From Syntrophaceae bacterium (GTDB lineage: Bacteria > Desulfobacterota > Syntrophia > Syntrophales > UBA2210): a stretch of 9,492 bases of DNA. Positions 1 through 6,421 of this stretch are shown piece by piece; the stretch's first letter is position 1; each line of letters opens with the position of its first letter. Made by a program: the position numbers and the translations under genes. The notes beneath the pieces were generated by a model, which saw only the letters and a program-made list of their open reading frames with translations, searched no databases and was not told where the DNA came from. Location of the stretch: contig JAUXBI010000044.1 in the NCBI GenBank assembly GCA_030619435.1, positions 1-9,492 of the forward strand, in the 5' to 3' direction.

Positions 1-27
1 CCTAAGACCGCTTGGCCTCCGACTTGT

Positions 28-67
28 GAAAATTTTCGAGACCTGTACATGTACAGTTTCGACTGTA
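28..67. repeat. Palindrome cluster, operator-like
   Basis: Three overlapping symmetric elements are visible. A perfect 10-bp palindrome GAAAATTTTC lies at 28-37. A perfect 14-bp palindrome CTGTACATGTACAG lies at 43-56. Its right arm also forms an inverted repeat with the next bases (TACAG at 52-56, CTGTA at 63-67, 6-nt spacer). The hexamer TTTCGA flanks the 14-bp palindrome on both sides (34-39 and 57-62). This arrangement suits a dimeric transcription factor site, but no gene starts close enough to assign a target. The site could serve a gene to the left of the window. The symmetry is seen directly; regulatory function is inference. Confidence 0.4.
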
Positions 68-87
68 TCGTGAAATCTGGCTTATTT

Positions 88-118
88 GGAGATAAATAGT
101 GAGATAAAGGAGATAAAT
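88..118 (+). repeat. Short GAGATAAA direct repeats
   Basis: The octamer GAGATAAA occurs three times within 29 bases (89-96, 101-108, 110-117). The outer two copies extend to GGAGATAAAT (88-97 and 109-118). The last copy runs into the left arm of the hairpin element at 115-182. The repeats may be the edge of that element or a duplication made when it inserted. No function is assigned. Confidence 0.4.
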
Positions 119-182
119 GGGGTCAGACTCGAATTATAGGTTAAGTATTCAAACGAATAATAAATCGAGCCTGACCCTATTT
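115..182. repeat. Long imperfect hairpin, REP/MITE-like element
   Basis: The arms 115-132 and 165-182 are reverse complements over 18 positions, with one mismatch (127/170) and one G-T pair (119/178). The core is GGGTCAGACTCGA facing TCGAGCCTGACCC. Inside the loop, TATTC (146-150) and GAATA (155-159) pair around AAAC, so the whole 68-bp unit can fold into one bulged hairpin. There is no U-run directly after the stem apart from the TATTTT of the arm itself, and no gene sits immediately upstream, so it is not a good terminator. The GTCAGACTC/GAGCCTGAC ends resemble, from memory and not from a search, sequences found beside IS200-like REP-associated (RAYT) transposases in environmental genomes. 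No transposase is present here, so this would be a non-autonomous copy or a remnant. Confidence 0.6.
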
Positions 183-201
183 TGCACTATCAACATTGTT
201 C

Positions 202-230
202 TTGACGGGCGAATCAGTTTGGATTAGCAT
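202..230 (+). promoter_or_regulatory. Candidate sigma70 promoter for pdxST
   Basis: A -35 box TTGACG (202-207, 5 of 6 to consensus) is followed after exactly 17 nt by TAGCAT (225-230, 4 of 6 to TATAAT). Transcription would begin near 237 and give a leader of about 60 nt before pdxS. The -35 box starts 20 bp after the hairpin element ends. Predicted from pattern only. Confidence 0.45.
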
Positions 231-297
231 AAATGTCTAGTAATTTTGTAAGAGCTGGTCTTCAAAAGTAACGAAAGCTTTCAGGAGGTATGTAGAA

Positions 298-1179
298 GTG
301 GACAAAAAAAGATATGAATTAAACATCCAGCTGGCTCAGATGTTAAAAGGTGGAGTCATCATGGACGTTGTCAATGCAGAGCACGCAAAGATCGCTGAGG
401 AGGCCGGGGCCGTTGCGGTTATGGCGCTGGAGCGTGTTCCCTCGGACATTCGCAAGGAGGGTGGAGTTGCCCGTATGTCCGATCCCGCGCTCATCGCGGA
501 AATCAAAGAGACGGTATCGATACCTGTCATGGCCAAGGTGCGCATCGGTCATTTTGTTGAGGCTCAGATTCTGGAGGCCCTGAAGGTTGATTATATTGAT
601 GAGAGCGAGGTCCTGACGCCTGCCGACGAAGAGTGCCACATTGACAAGACCAGGTTTGCAATTCCCTTTGTGTGCGGGGCGCGCAACTTGGGTGAAGCCC
701 TGCGTCGCATAGCCGAAGGGGCGGCCATGATCCGCACCAAGGGCGAAGCGGGAACGGGAAATGTGGTCGAGGCGGTTCGCCATATCCGAACAGTAAACCG
801 CGAAATCAGACAGCTTGTCAATATGCCGGTAGAAGAAGTCACCGGTTTTGCCAAGGCCAACGGTTTTCCTTACGAGCTTGCGCTCCAGGTCCGGGAGCTT
901 GGCAGATTGCCTGTTGTTAACTTTGCGGCAGGAGGCATCGCGACACCGGCGGACGCGGCCCTGATGATGCAGCTTGGCTGCGACGGCGTTTTTGTCGGGT
1001 CCGGAATATTCAAGGCTGAAAACCCTGCCAGACGTGCCGAGGCAATCGTTAAGGCAACTGCGTATTATAACGATCCGGCAAAAGTCCTGGAGGCCTCAAT
1101 AGGACTCGGCAGCGCCATGCCGGGGATTGAAATCTCCGATATTCCGGAGAACCAGATACTGGCAAAGCGCGGGTGGTAA
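298..1179 (+). CDS. pdxS: Pyridoxal 5'-phosphate synthase lyase subunit PdxS
   Basis: PdxS condenses ribose 5-phosphate (or ribulose 5-phosphate), glyceraldehyde 3-phosphate and ammonia into pyridoxal 5'-phosphate, the DXP-independent vitamin B6 route; the ammonia comes from PdxT. The 293-residue product has the full family length and a complete (beta/alpha)8 pattern. Visible hallmarks are D23, the Schiff-base lysine K80 in [11 protein letters not shown], the second catalytic lysine K148 in [12 protein letters not shown], and the C-terminal phosphate-binding segment [12 protein letters not shown] plus VFVGSGIF (about 210-238). These sit within one residue of the Bacillus subtilis numbering (K81, K149). 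The GTG start at 298 is chosen because AGGAGG (283-288) lies 9 nt upstream and the N-terminus matches the family. pdxT follows after 20 nt, so the two probably form an operon. Cytoplasmic, expected to form a dodecamer with PdxT. No MocR-type PdxR regulator gene is seen in the window. Confidence 0.97.
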   Translation: MDKKRYELNIQLAQMLKGGVIMDVVNAEHAKIAEEAGAVAVMALERVPSDIRKEGGVARMSDPALIAEIKETVSIPVMAKVRIGHFVEAQILEALKVDYIDESEVLTPADEECHIDKTRFAIPFVCGARNLGEALRRIAEGAAMIRTKGEAGTGNVVEAVRHIRTVNREIRQLVNMPVEEVTGFAKANGFPYELALQVRELGRLPVVNFAAGGIATPADAALMMQLGCDGVFVGSGIFKAENPARRAEAIVKATAYYNDPAKVLEASIGLGSAMPGIEISDIPENQILAKRGW

Positions 1180-1184
1180 TTTCC

Positions 1185-1190
1185 AGGAAG
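1185..1190 (+). promoter_or_regulatory. Ribosome binding site that sets the pdxT start
   Basis: AGGAAG lies 9 nt before GTG at 1200 but 15 nt before ATG at 1206, and it is downstream of the more distal GTG at 1173. It therefore favours 1200 as the pdxT start. Confidence 0.6.
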
Positions 1191-1199
1191 CGAGTATCG

Positions 1200-1847
1200 G
1201 TGGATATGATTGGAGTGCTTGATCTCCAGGGCGATGTTGTTGAACATATTGATCATCTGGAGCGTCTGGGGATCACGGCCGTTCGGGTAAAGGAGCCCTC
1301 GGATTTTACACACCTTGCGGGATTGATAATACCGGGTGGCGAAAGCACATGTCTTTCCCGCTTGCTGAACATTTTCGGTATCAGGGAAGTCATTCTCCGT
1401 GAATTTCAGCGCGGTCTGAAACTCTGGGGGACATGCGCGGGGGCCATCCTTCTTGCCGGAAAGGTCATGGATGAATCGCCCTGTCTCAGTCTTATTGATA
1501 TCGAAGTTCAGAAGAACGCCTTTGGCAGCCAGCTGGACAGTTTCATAATCGAGGCCTCCGTTCCTCGCGTGGCGCCGAAGCCGATACCCCTCACTTTTAT
1601 CCGCGCCCCGAAGATCACCCGGGTTGGAAAAGATGTTGATATACTGCTCCGGCAGGGTGATTATATCGCGGCCGCGGAGAGTCCTGATGTCCTTGTGACG
1701 GTCTTTCATCCGGAACTCACGCCCTCTCTCGCGTTCCATCGCTATTTTGCCCTGAAATGCGGACTTAAACCCTTTATGGATGAAGAATCTTCCATGATTG
1801 ATCCCACCTGGGACAGCAGAAGCTGGACCCGGTATACCCGTCTTTAA
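1200..1847 (+). CDS. pdxT: Pyridoxal 5'-phosphate synthase glutaminase subunit PdxT
   Basis: PdxT is the class I glutamine amidotransferase that hydrolyses glutamine and channels ammonia to PdxS. Starting at GTG 1200 the protein has 215 residues. The family markers are the N-terminal IGVLDLQGD strand, the oxyanion-strand motif PGGEST, the nucleophile elbow GTCAGA with C79, and FHPELT with H170 and E172. With this start the triad falls on the same numbers as in Bacillus subtilis PdxT. The frame is open back to GTG 1173, inside pdxS, but that would add nine residues not typical of the family. An ATG at 1206 is a second alternative with poorer spacing. After the catalytic His there are about 46 residues, against about 27 in B. 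subtilis, so a polar tail of roughly 19 residues rich in Asp, Ser, Trp and Arg is unusual. Likely cotranscribed with pdxS. Confidence 0.95.
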   Translation: MDMIGVLDLQGDVVEHIDHLERLGITAVRVKEPSDFTHLAGLIIPGGESTCLSRLLNIFGIREVILREFQRGLKLWGTCAGAILLAGKVMDESPCLSLIDIEVQKNAFGSQLDSFIIEASVPRVAPKPIPLTFIRAPKITRVGKDVDILLRQGDYIAAAESPDVLVTVFHPELTPSLAFHRYFALKCGLKPFMDEESSMIDPTWDSRSWTRYTRL

Positions 1848-1920
1848 TTTTGAATATTGAGTTCTGCCCCCTCTTTGTACTCACTTTTGCATGTAAAGAG
1901 ACGTGACGAGATGAAAGATT

Positions 1921-2583
1921 ATGGAACTGGATAAAGAGAAGACAGAAATCGGGATGATAGAACGATTTGCGGATCTGAAGGGGAGCCGGGTGCTCGAAGT
2001 GGGTTGCGGTGATGGCCGGCTGACATTGCTGCTTGCGGGAAAGTCCGGCGAACTTGTTGCCATAGATCCCGATGATGGGAGCATCTCGGAGGCAAGAAGG
2101 AATGTCAGGGGTGTGGATTTCAGGATCGGCTCAGGTGAGGCCCTGGAATTCGAAGATGAATCTTTCGATCTTACAATATTCACCATGTCCCTCCATCACC
2201 ATACAGATTGTGTGCTGGCGCTTCGCGAAGCGCAAAGGACGCTTAAAAAAGATGGCATGCTTGTAGTCCTGGAACCGGCGGTTGACGGTGAAATCCAGCG
2301 GCTTTATCGTCTTTTTGCCGATGAAACCCCGGCAATAGAAAGGGCCCTGGATGCAATCAATGGTTCTGATTTTAATCTGGAACAGCATGAGACATTCTAT
2401 AAGAACTGGGTGTTTGAAGATAAAGAAGAATTGTACAGCTACCATTTCGAGAATTACAGCAACACTGATTATGATGCCGGCATCGTCGACAGTATGAACG
2501 AGTTACTAGGTGAAAAGATAAATGACAAACCGGTTATCCTTAGAGATAAGCTGGAGATATTTTTCATGCGAAGAGAGTTATAG
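1921..2583 (+). CDS. Class I SAM-dependent methyltransferase, substrate unknown
   Basis: The 220-residue protein has the Methyltransf_11/25 type Rossmann core. Motif I is LEVGCGDGRL (25-34), the acidic end of strand 2 is AIDPDD (47-52), strand 4 is FDLTIFTMSLHHH (82-94), and the following DGMLVVLEP (111-119) is the usual post-motif strand. These bind S-adenosylmethionine. The C-terminal half (about 120-220) is acidic and aromatic and probably forms the acceptor pocket; it gave no recognisable substrate signature. The ATG at 1921 is preceded by an in-frame stop at 1912 and has only a weak ribosome site. A later ATG (1954) would leave just 13 residues before motif I, so 1921 is preferred. It sits 73 nt after pdxT and 104 nt before the acyl-CoA synthetase, so it may be an independent gene or a loosely coupled third gene of the pdx transcript. 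No signal peptide or membrane segment is visible. Confidence 0.85.
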   Translation: MELDKEKTEIGMIERFADLKGSRVLEVGCGDGRLTLLLAGKSGELVAIDPDDGSISEARRNVRGVDFRIGSGEALEFEDESFDLTIFTMSLHHHTDCVLALREAQRTLKKDGMLVVLEPAVDGEIQRLYRLFADETPAIERALDAINGSDFNLEQHETFYKNWVFEDKEELYSYHFENYSNTDYDAGIVDSMNELLGEKINDKPVILRDKLEIFFMRREL

Positions 2584-2598
2584 CCGCTACTTTTCATG

Positions 2599-2627
2599 AT
2601 GACAGGATGAAGAAAATAAAGTATAAA
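2599..2627 (+). promoter_or_regulatory. Candidate sigma70 promoter for the CoA-ligase genes
   Basis: ATGACA (2599-2604, 5 of 6 to TTGACA) and TATAAA (2622-2627, 5 of 6 to TATAAT) are separated by 17 nt. The site is in the AT-rich gap between the methyltransferase and the acyl-CoA synthetase. It would give a leader of about 54 nt. Confidence 0.5.
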
Positions 2628-2687
2628 AATAATTTTATATGACCATAACCGAGACATGATAGCTGATTATATAAAAGGAGAAAAATT

Positions 2688-4484
2688 ATGTCCCAATCTA
2701 ATGAGCCTGACAACCTTGTAACTTTTCTGGAGGGAAGCGTGGCGAAGTATCCGGACAGGCCACTGTTCGGAACAAAGAACTCTCAGGGTGAGTATGAATG
2801 GGTTACCTACGCTGAGATCGGCAAACGTGTGGACAATCTCCGGACCGGTTTAGCCGGCCTCGGAGTGGGTAAGGACGACGCGGTGGGCATGATTGCCAAT
2901 AACAGTACGGAGTGGGCCGTCGGCGCCTTCGCGACCTATGGACTGGGCGCCCGCTGGGTGCCCATGTATGAATCGGAACTTTTGCATGTATGGAAGTATA
3001 TTATAACTGACAGTTCCATCAAGATACTCTTTGTCTCTAAGCCGGAGATATACGAACAGCTCAAAGATTTTGTGAATGAGATACCGACCTTGGAGAAAAT
3101 TTTTCTGATAGAGGGAAAAGGCGAAAACAGTATGGCCGGACTGGAGGAAGATGGTAAGAAAAATCTCGTTCCTTCGATTAAGCCGGGGCCGGATGATATA
3201 GCGGCCCTGATCTATACCTCCGGCACAACGGGCGAGCCCAAGGGTGTCCTGCTGTCGCATGGCAATTTCTCGAGTAATTCTCACGCGGGGCGCAAGATGT
3301 ACCCGGAACTTATGGTGAATACAGCGGTGAGCCTGTCTATCCTTCCGTGGGCGCATTCTTACGGTCAGACGGCCGAACTGTACACCATGATCTATTTGGG
3401 GGGATCTATAGGGTTTATGGAGGATGTGACAACTCTTGCCGGTGACATGAGCAAGGTGAAGCCGACCTGGCTTATAGCGGTTCCCCGTGTGTTCAATAAA
3501 ATTTACGCCGGACTCTGGTCTAAAATGAACGAGACGGGGGGTCTTCCAAAGAAGCTGTTCGTTATGGGTGTAGAGAGCGCGAAGAAGAGACGTGAACTGG
3601 CCGGGAAGGGAAAATCAGATTTTATCACAAATCTCAAGTTCAAGATCGCGGACAAGATAGTATTCCAGAAGATACGTAACGGGCTTGGGGGGCGTCTTAT
3701 GGGATCCATGACGGGAAGCGCGATGATGAATCCGGAGATAGCCCTCTTCTTCTTTGATATAGGGATACCTCTGTATGACTGTTATGGTATGAGCGAGACT
3801 TCGCCGGCCATTACCATGAATTCCTCTGAGGATTATAAGCTTGGAACGGTGGGCAAGCCGATTGAAAATGTGCGGGTTGTGATTGATAAATCTCTTGGAG
3901 ACGAGAAACTGGGTGACGGCGAAATCGTGGTTTATGGTCCTAATGTGATGAAGGGCTATAATAACAAACCGGAGCAGACCAGAGAGGTCATAACCGAAGA
4001 TGGCGGCATGAGAACAGGTGATCGCGGCAGACTGGATGAAGATGGCTTTCTGCATATCACAGGAAGAATCAAAGAGCAATTCAAGCTGGAAAACGGGAAA
4101 TTTGTGTTCCCTTCATCTCTTGAAGAAGATATCTGCCTTGTCCCCTATGTAGAAAATGCGATGATTTATGGCGATGGAAGGGCATATAATGTTTGCCTTG
4201 TGATACCTGACTTCCTGGCGCTGGAGAAATACGCGCAGAAAAACAATCTGCCCACGGACCCTGAGAAGCTGGTTGAGATGGAAGAGATAAAGGATCTTAT
4301 CAGTGGCGGGATAGTAAAGTCCCTGCAGGGCAAATATGGTGGTTATGAGATACCGAAGAAGTTTGTCTATCTTACTGAAAGCTTCTCGCTGGAAAATGGC
4401 ACCCTCACACAGACGATGAAGCTTAAAAGACGTGTTGTGCTTGAGAGATATCAGGGAGAGATTGATGCGAAATATAAAGAATAA
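2688..4484 (+). CDS. Long-chain fatty acid--CoA ligase (AMP-forming)
   Basis: This enzyme activates a fatty acid with ATP to an acyl-adenylate and transfers it to CoA, feeding beta-oxidation or lipid synthesis. The 598-residue length fits the LACS branch of the ANL superfamily. Motifs in order: the P-loop YTSGTTGEPKG (176-186), the gate-side segment around ILPWAHSYGQ (218-227), the A5 motif YGMSETSP (366-373), the A7 motif TGDRG with D445, the hinge GRIKEQFKLENGKFV (459-473), and the A10-like end TLTQTMKLKR with the candidate catalytic lysines K578/K580. The KLENGKFV hinge is typical of the long-chain group and not of acetyl-CoA synthetases. The ATG start has AAGGAG (2675-2680) 7 nt upstream. 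The protein is soluble by sequence and probably membrane-peripheral. The next gene begins 12 nt downstream. Chain-length preference cannot be read from the sequence. Confidence 0.92.
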   Translation: MSQSNEPDNLVTFLEGSVAKYPDRPLFGTKNSQGEYEWVTYAEIGKRVDNLRTGLAGLGVGKDDAVGMIANNSTEWAVGAFATYGLGARWVPMYESELLHVWKYIITDSSIKILFVSKPEIYEQLKDFVNEIPTLEKIFLIEGKGENSMAGLEEDGKKNLVPSIKPGPDDIAALIYTSGTTGEPKGVLLSHGNFSSNSHAGRKMYPELMVNTAVSLSILPWAHSYGQTAELYTMIYLGGSIGFMEDVTTLAGDMSKVKPTWLIAVPRVFNKIYAGLWSKMNETGGLPKKLFVMGVESAKKRRELAGKGKSDFITNLKFKIADKIVFQKIRNGLGGRLMGSMTGSAMMNPEIALFFFDIGIPLYDCYGMSETSPAITMNSSEDYKLGTVGKPIENVRVVIDKSLGDEKLGDGEIVVYGPNVMKGYNNKPEQTREVITEDGGMRTGDRGRLDEDGFLHITGRIKEQFKLENGKFVFPSSLEEDICLVPYVENAMIYGDGRAYNVCLVIPDFLALEKYAQKNNLPTDPEKLVEMEEIKDLISGGIVKSLQGKYGGYEIPKKFVYLTESFSLENGTLTQTMKLKRRVVLERYQGEIDAKYKE

Positions 4485-4496
4485 GGAGATTGGACT

Positions 4497-5798
4497 ATGA
4501 TTTTTAACGAGGAGTTTGAAACGCTGCCCCGTGAGGCATTGGAAGCCCTTCAACTGAAGAGACTTCAGCAAGTGGCCGGGCGTGTCTATCACACTGTTGG
4601 TTTCTATAAAAGGGTATTTGATGAAGCGGGTATAACGCCCGATGATATCAAAACACTCGATGATATAAGGAGACTTCCATTTACGACAAAACAGGATCTC
4701 AGGGATAATTACCCCTTTGGCTTGTTTACCGTGCCCATGAGCAATATTGTGAGGCTCCACGCGTCGTCGGGTACCACCGGTAAACCCACGGTTGTGGGAT
4801 ATACCCGGAGGGACATAGAGATATGGTCGAGATTGATGGCAAGGTCACTTGTGTCGGCCGGTCTCACAAAGAATGACATTATACACAATGCTTACGGCTA
4901 TGGCCTGTTCACGGGTGGTCTTGGCGTTCATTACGGCGCCGAGATGCTTGGCGCGAGCGTAATTCCCATGTCGAGTGGAAGCACAAAGAAACAGATAATG
5001 ATACTGCAGGATTTCGGACCTACAGCAATTTGTTGCACACCATCATACGCCCTCCACCTCGCGGAGCGGGGAGAAAATATGGGGGTGGATATGCGTTCTC
5101 TCAGACTCAGGGTGGGGATCCTCGGAGCTGAGCCGTGGAATGAGAAGATAAGACAGGAGATAGAAGACAGACTGGGCATCACTGCGCTTGACATATATGG
5201 ACTTTCGGAAATCATGGGGCCCGGTGTTGCCATGGAATGTGCGGAGGGACGAAACGGTTTACATGTGTTTGAAGATCATTTCATTGTGGAAACGATCAAT
5301 CCGGAGACAGGAGAGACTGTTCCCTATGGAGAAGAGGGGGAACTGGTATTTACCTCTCTCACCAAGGAGGCATTTCCATTGATCAGATACCGGACGGGGG
5401 ATATGTCCAGACTGATGAAAGAGCCGTGCAAGTGCGGCAGGACTCATGTACGTATGGCTCGCGTATCCGGGCGCAGCGATGATATGCTCATCATAAGGGG
5501 TGTAAATGTATTCCCGTCGCAGATAGAGAGCGTTCTTCGCGGAATAGAGGGGCTTGAACCGCACTACGAGCTTATTGTGGACCGGGAGGACAAGCTGGAC
5601 ACCCTGGAGATACGCGTTGAGATGAGTGAGGATATATTCTCAGATGAGATAAAGATCCTCCAGAAGATCGAACAGCGTATAACGAAAGATATAAAAGATT
5701 ATCTTGGTGTTATCGCTAAGGTAAAACTGGTCGGATCCAGAACGCTGGAACGGTCTGAAGGTAAGACGCAGAGGGTTATTGACAGAAGGGAAGTCTGA
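4497..5798 (+). CDS. paaK: Phenylacetate--CoA ligase family protein (PaaK type)
   Basis: PaaK-type ligases activate phenylacetate or related aryl acids to the CoA thioester with ATP. The 433-residue length is standard for the family and much shorter than the long-chain ligases. Visible motifs: P-loop SSGTTGKPT (90-98), the central IYGLSE (233-238), RYRTGD (297-302), the cysteine-containing turn [10 protein letters not shown] (311-320), GRSDDM (325-330) with the hinge region, [10 protein letters not shown] (335-344), and EGKTQRV with the candidate catalytic lysine K423. ATG 4497 is supported by AAGGAG (4483-4488) that overlaps the previous stop codon, 8 nt before the start. This implies translational coupling with the acyl-CoA synthetase. 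A tandem-ACT gene follows after 168 nt. In anaerobes this kind of ligase is often found with ACT proteins and indolepyruvate:ferredoxin oxidoreductase genes; no oxidoreductase gene is in the window. The exact aryl substrate is not determined. Confidence 0.92.
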   Translation: MIFNEEFETLPREALEALQLKRLQQVAGRVYHTVGFYKRVFDEAGITPDDIKTLDDIRRLPFTTKQDLRDNYPFGLFTVPMSNIVRLHASSGTTGKPTVVGYTRRDIEIWSRLMARSLVSAGLTKNDIIHNAYGYGLFTGGLGVHYGAEMLGASVIPMSSGSTKKQIMILQDFGPTAICCTPSYALHLAERGENMGVDMRSLRLRVGILGAEPWNEKIRQEIEDRLGITALDIYGLSEIMGPGVAMECAEGRNGLHVFEDHFIVETINPETGETVPYGEEGELVFTSLTKEAFPLIRYRTGDMSRLMKEPCKCGRTHVRMARVSGRSDDMLIIRGVNVFPSQIESVLRGIEGLEPHYELIVDREDKLDTLEIRVEMSEDIFSDEIKILQKIEQRITKDIKDYLGVIAKVKLVGSRTLERSEGKTQRVIDRREV

Positions 5799-5822
5799 GA
5801 TTTTTGCAAAACATTCCCTTTT

Positions 5823-5842
5823 GCCTGATTACTGCGTCAGGC
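5823..5842 (+). repeat. Small GC-rich stem-loop after the paaK-type gene
   Basis: GCCTGA (5823-5828) and TCAGGC (5837-5842) are perfect inverted repeats with an 8-nt loop. The stem is short and is not followed by a U-run, so an intrinsic terminator is doubtful. It lies 24 nt after the stop codon of the ligase. A 10-bp palindrome TTTTGCAAAA (5802-5811) precedes it. Confidence 0.35.
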
Positions 5843-5844
5843 TC

Positions 5845-5891
5845 AAATTTCAATCCTCGAAATATTCAATATATTCCTCCGGTTGAAATTT
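5845..5891. repeat. AT-rich inverted repeat in the ligase-ACT spacer
   Basis: AAATTTCAA (5845-5853) and TTGAAATTT (5883-5891) are perfect inverted repeats. The pairing extends inward by a T-G wobble and a C-G pair to 11 bp, leaving a 25-nt AT-rich loop. It follows directly on the small GC-rich stem-loop. It could be an RNA stem in the leader or read-through transcript, or a protein site with widely spaced half-sites. No known riboswitch was recognised. Confidence 0.4.
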
Positions 5892-5966
5892 TCGCCTTTC
5901 TTGTACTCGAACAAAATTGAACATTTTCCAAAGGTCTCAATCTAACAACAGGGAGGAGAGTCAGTT

Positions 5967-6398
5967 ATGAAGGTAGAACAGGTTTCCGTGTTTCTGGAAA
6001 ACAAGCCTGGCGGGCTTGAACATGTTACCAGGGTGCTGGCGGATGCGGATATAAACATCAGGGCGCTGTCTCTTGCTGACACCTCGGATTTTGGCATTCT
6101 GAGGCTTATTGTGAATGATATGGAATCAGCGGCGAAGGCTCTGCAGGATGAAGGTTTTACTGTAAAGCGGTCACATGTCGTGGCGGTGGAAATCCCCGAC
6201 CGTCCGGGTGGTATGCACAGCATCTCGAAGGTGTTGACGGAAAAGAATATAAATGTTGAGTATGCTTATGCGTTTGTGGAAAGAAGCGGTGAAAACGCGA
6301 TAATCATATTCAGGTTTGATGATATTGATGCGGGAATAGATGCTCTTCTGGAGAATGGGTTCACTGTACTGCCAGGCGAAAAGGTGTATCGTCTGTAA
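5967..6398 (+). CDS. Tandem ACT-domain protein, probable ligand sensor
   Basis: The 143 residues are filled by two ACT domains and nothing else: domain 1 about 1-70, domain 2 about 71-143. Each starts with a beta strand and the glycine-containing ligand loop, ENKPGGL (11-17) and PDRPGGM (77-83), followed by a helix and the central strands (DFGILRLIV 41-49; NAIIIFRFDD 110-119). ACT domains generally bind amino acids and regulate metabolic enzymes. Small tandem-ACT proteins of this kind are often encoded next to PaaK-type ligases in anaerobic bacteria and archaea. The context therefore suggests sensing of an aromatic amino acid or a derived aryl acid; that is inference. ATG 5967 has GGAGG (5952-5956) 10 nt upstream. 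The gene may be transcribed with the ligase or separately; no convincing promoter was found in the spacer. Its stop lies 23 nt from the converging permease gene. Confidence 0.9.
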   Translation: MKVEQVSVFLENKPGGLEHVTRVLADADINIRALSLADTSDFGILRLIVNDMESAAKALQDEGFTVKRSHVVAVEIPDRPGGMHSISKVLTEKNINVEYAYAFVERSGENAIIIFRFDDIDAGIDALLENGFTVLPGEKVYRL

Positions 6399-6421
6399 CA
6401 CTCAGTCAGGTTGCCGGATCC

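Noticed and set aside
43..56. LexA (SOS) box
   Set aside because: The palindrome has CTG and CAG separated by 8 bases; the E. coli-type box needs 10, and no SOS gene is adjacent.
1173..1199. Earlier GTG start for pdxT overlapping pdxS
   Set aside because: It adds nine residues not typical of PdxT, and the ribosome site at 1185-1190 would then lie inside the gene.
1065..1739. Long minus-strand open frame over pdxT
   Set aside because: It lies antisense to a clear PdxT gene and its translation shows no family motif; it is a shadow of the coding pattern.
1874..1909. Shared TTGTACTC near 1875 and 5901 as a repeated regulatory element
   Set aside because: Only eight bases agree and the flanks differ; such a match is expected by chance in a window of this size.
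4113..4760. Long minus-strand open frame across the junction of the two CoA-ligase genes
   Set aside because: It is antisense to two well-supported genes and has no recognisable domain or ribosome site.
5917..5946. Promoter for the ACT gene (TTGAAC, 18 nt, TCTAAC)
   Set aside because: Transcription would start within the ribosome binding site, and the -10 match is poor.
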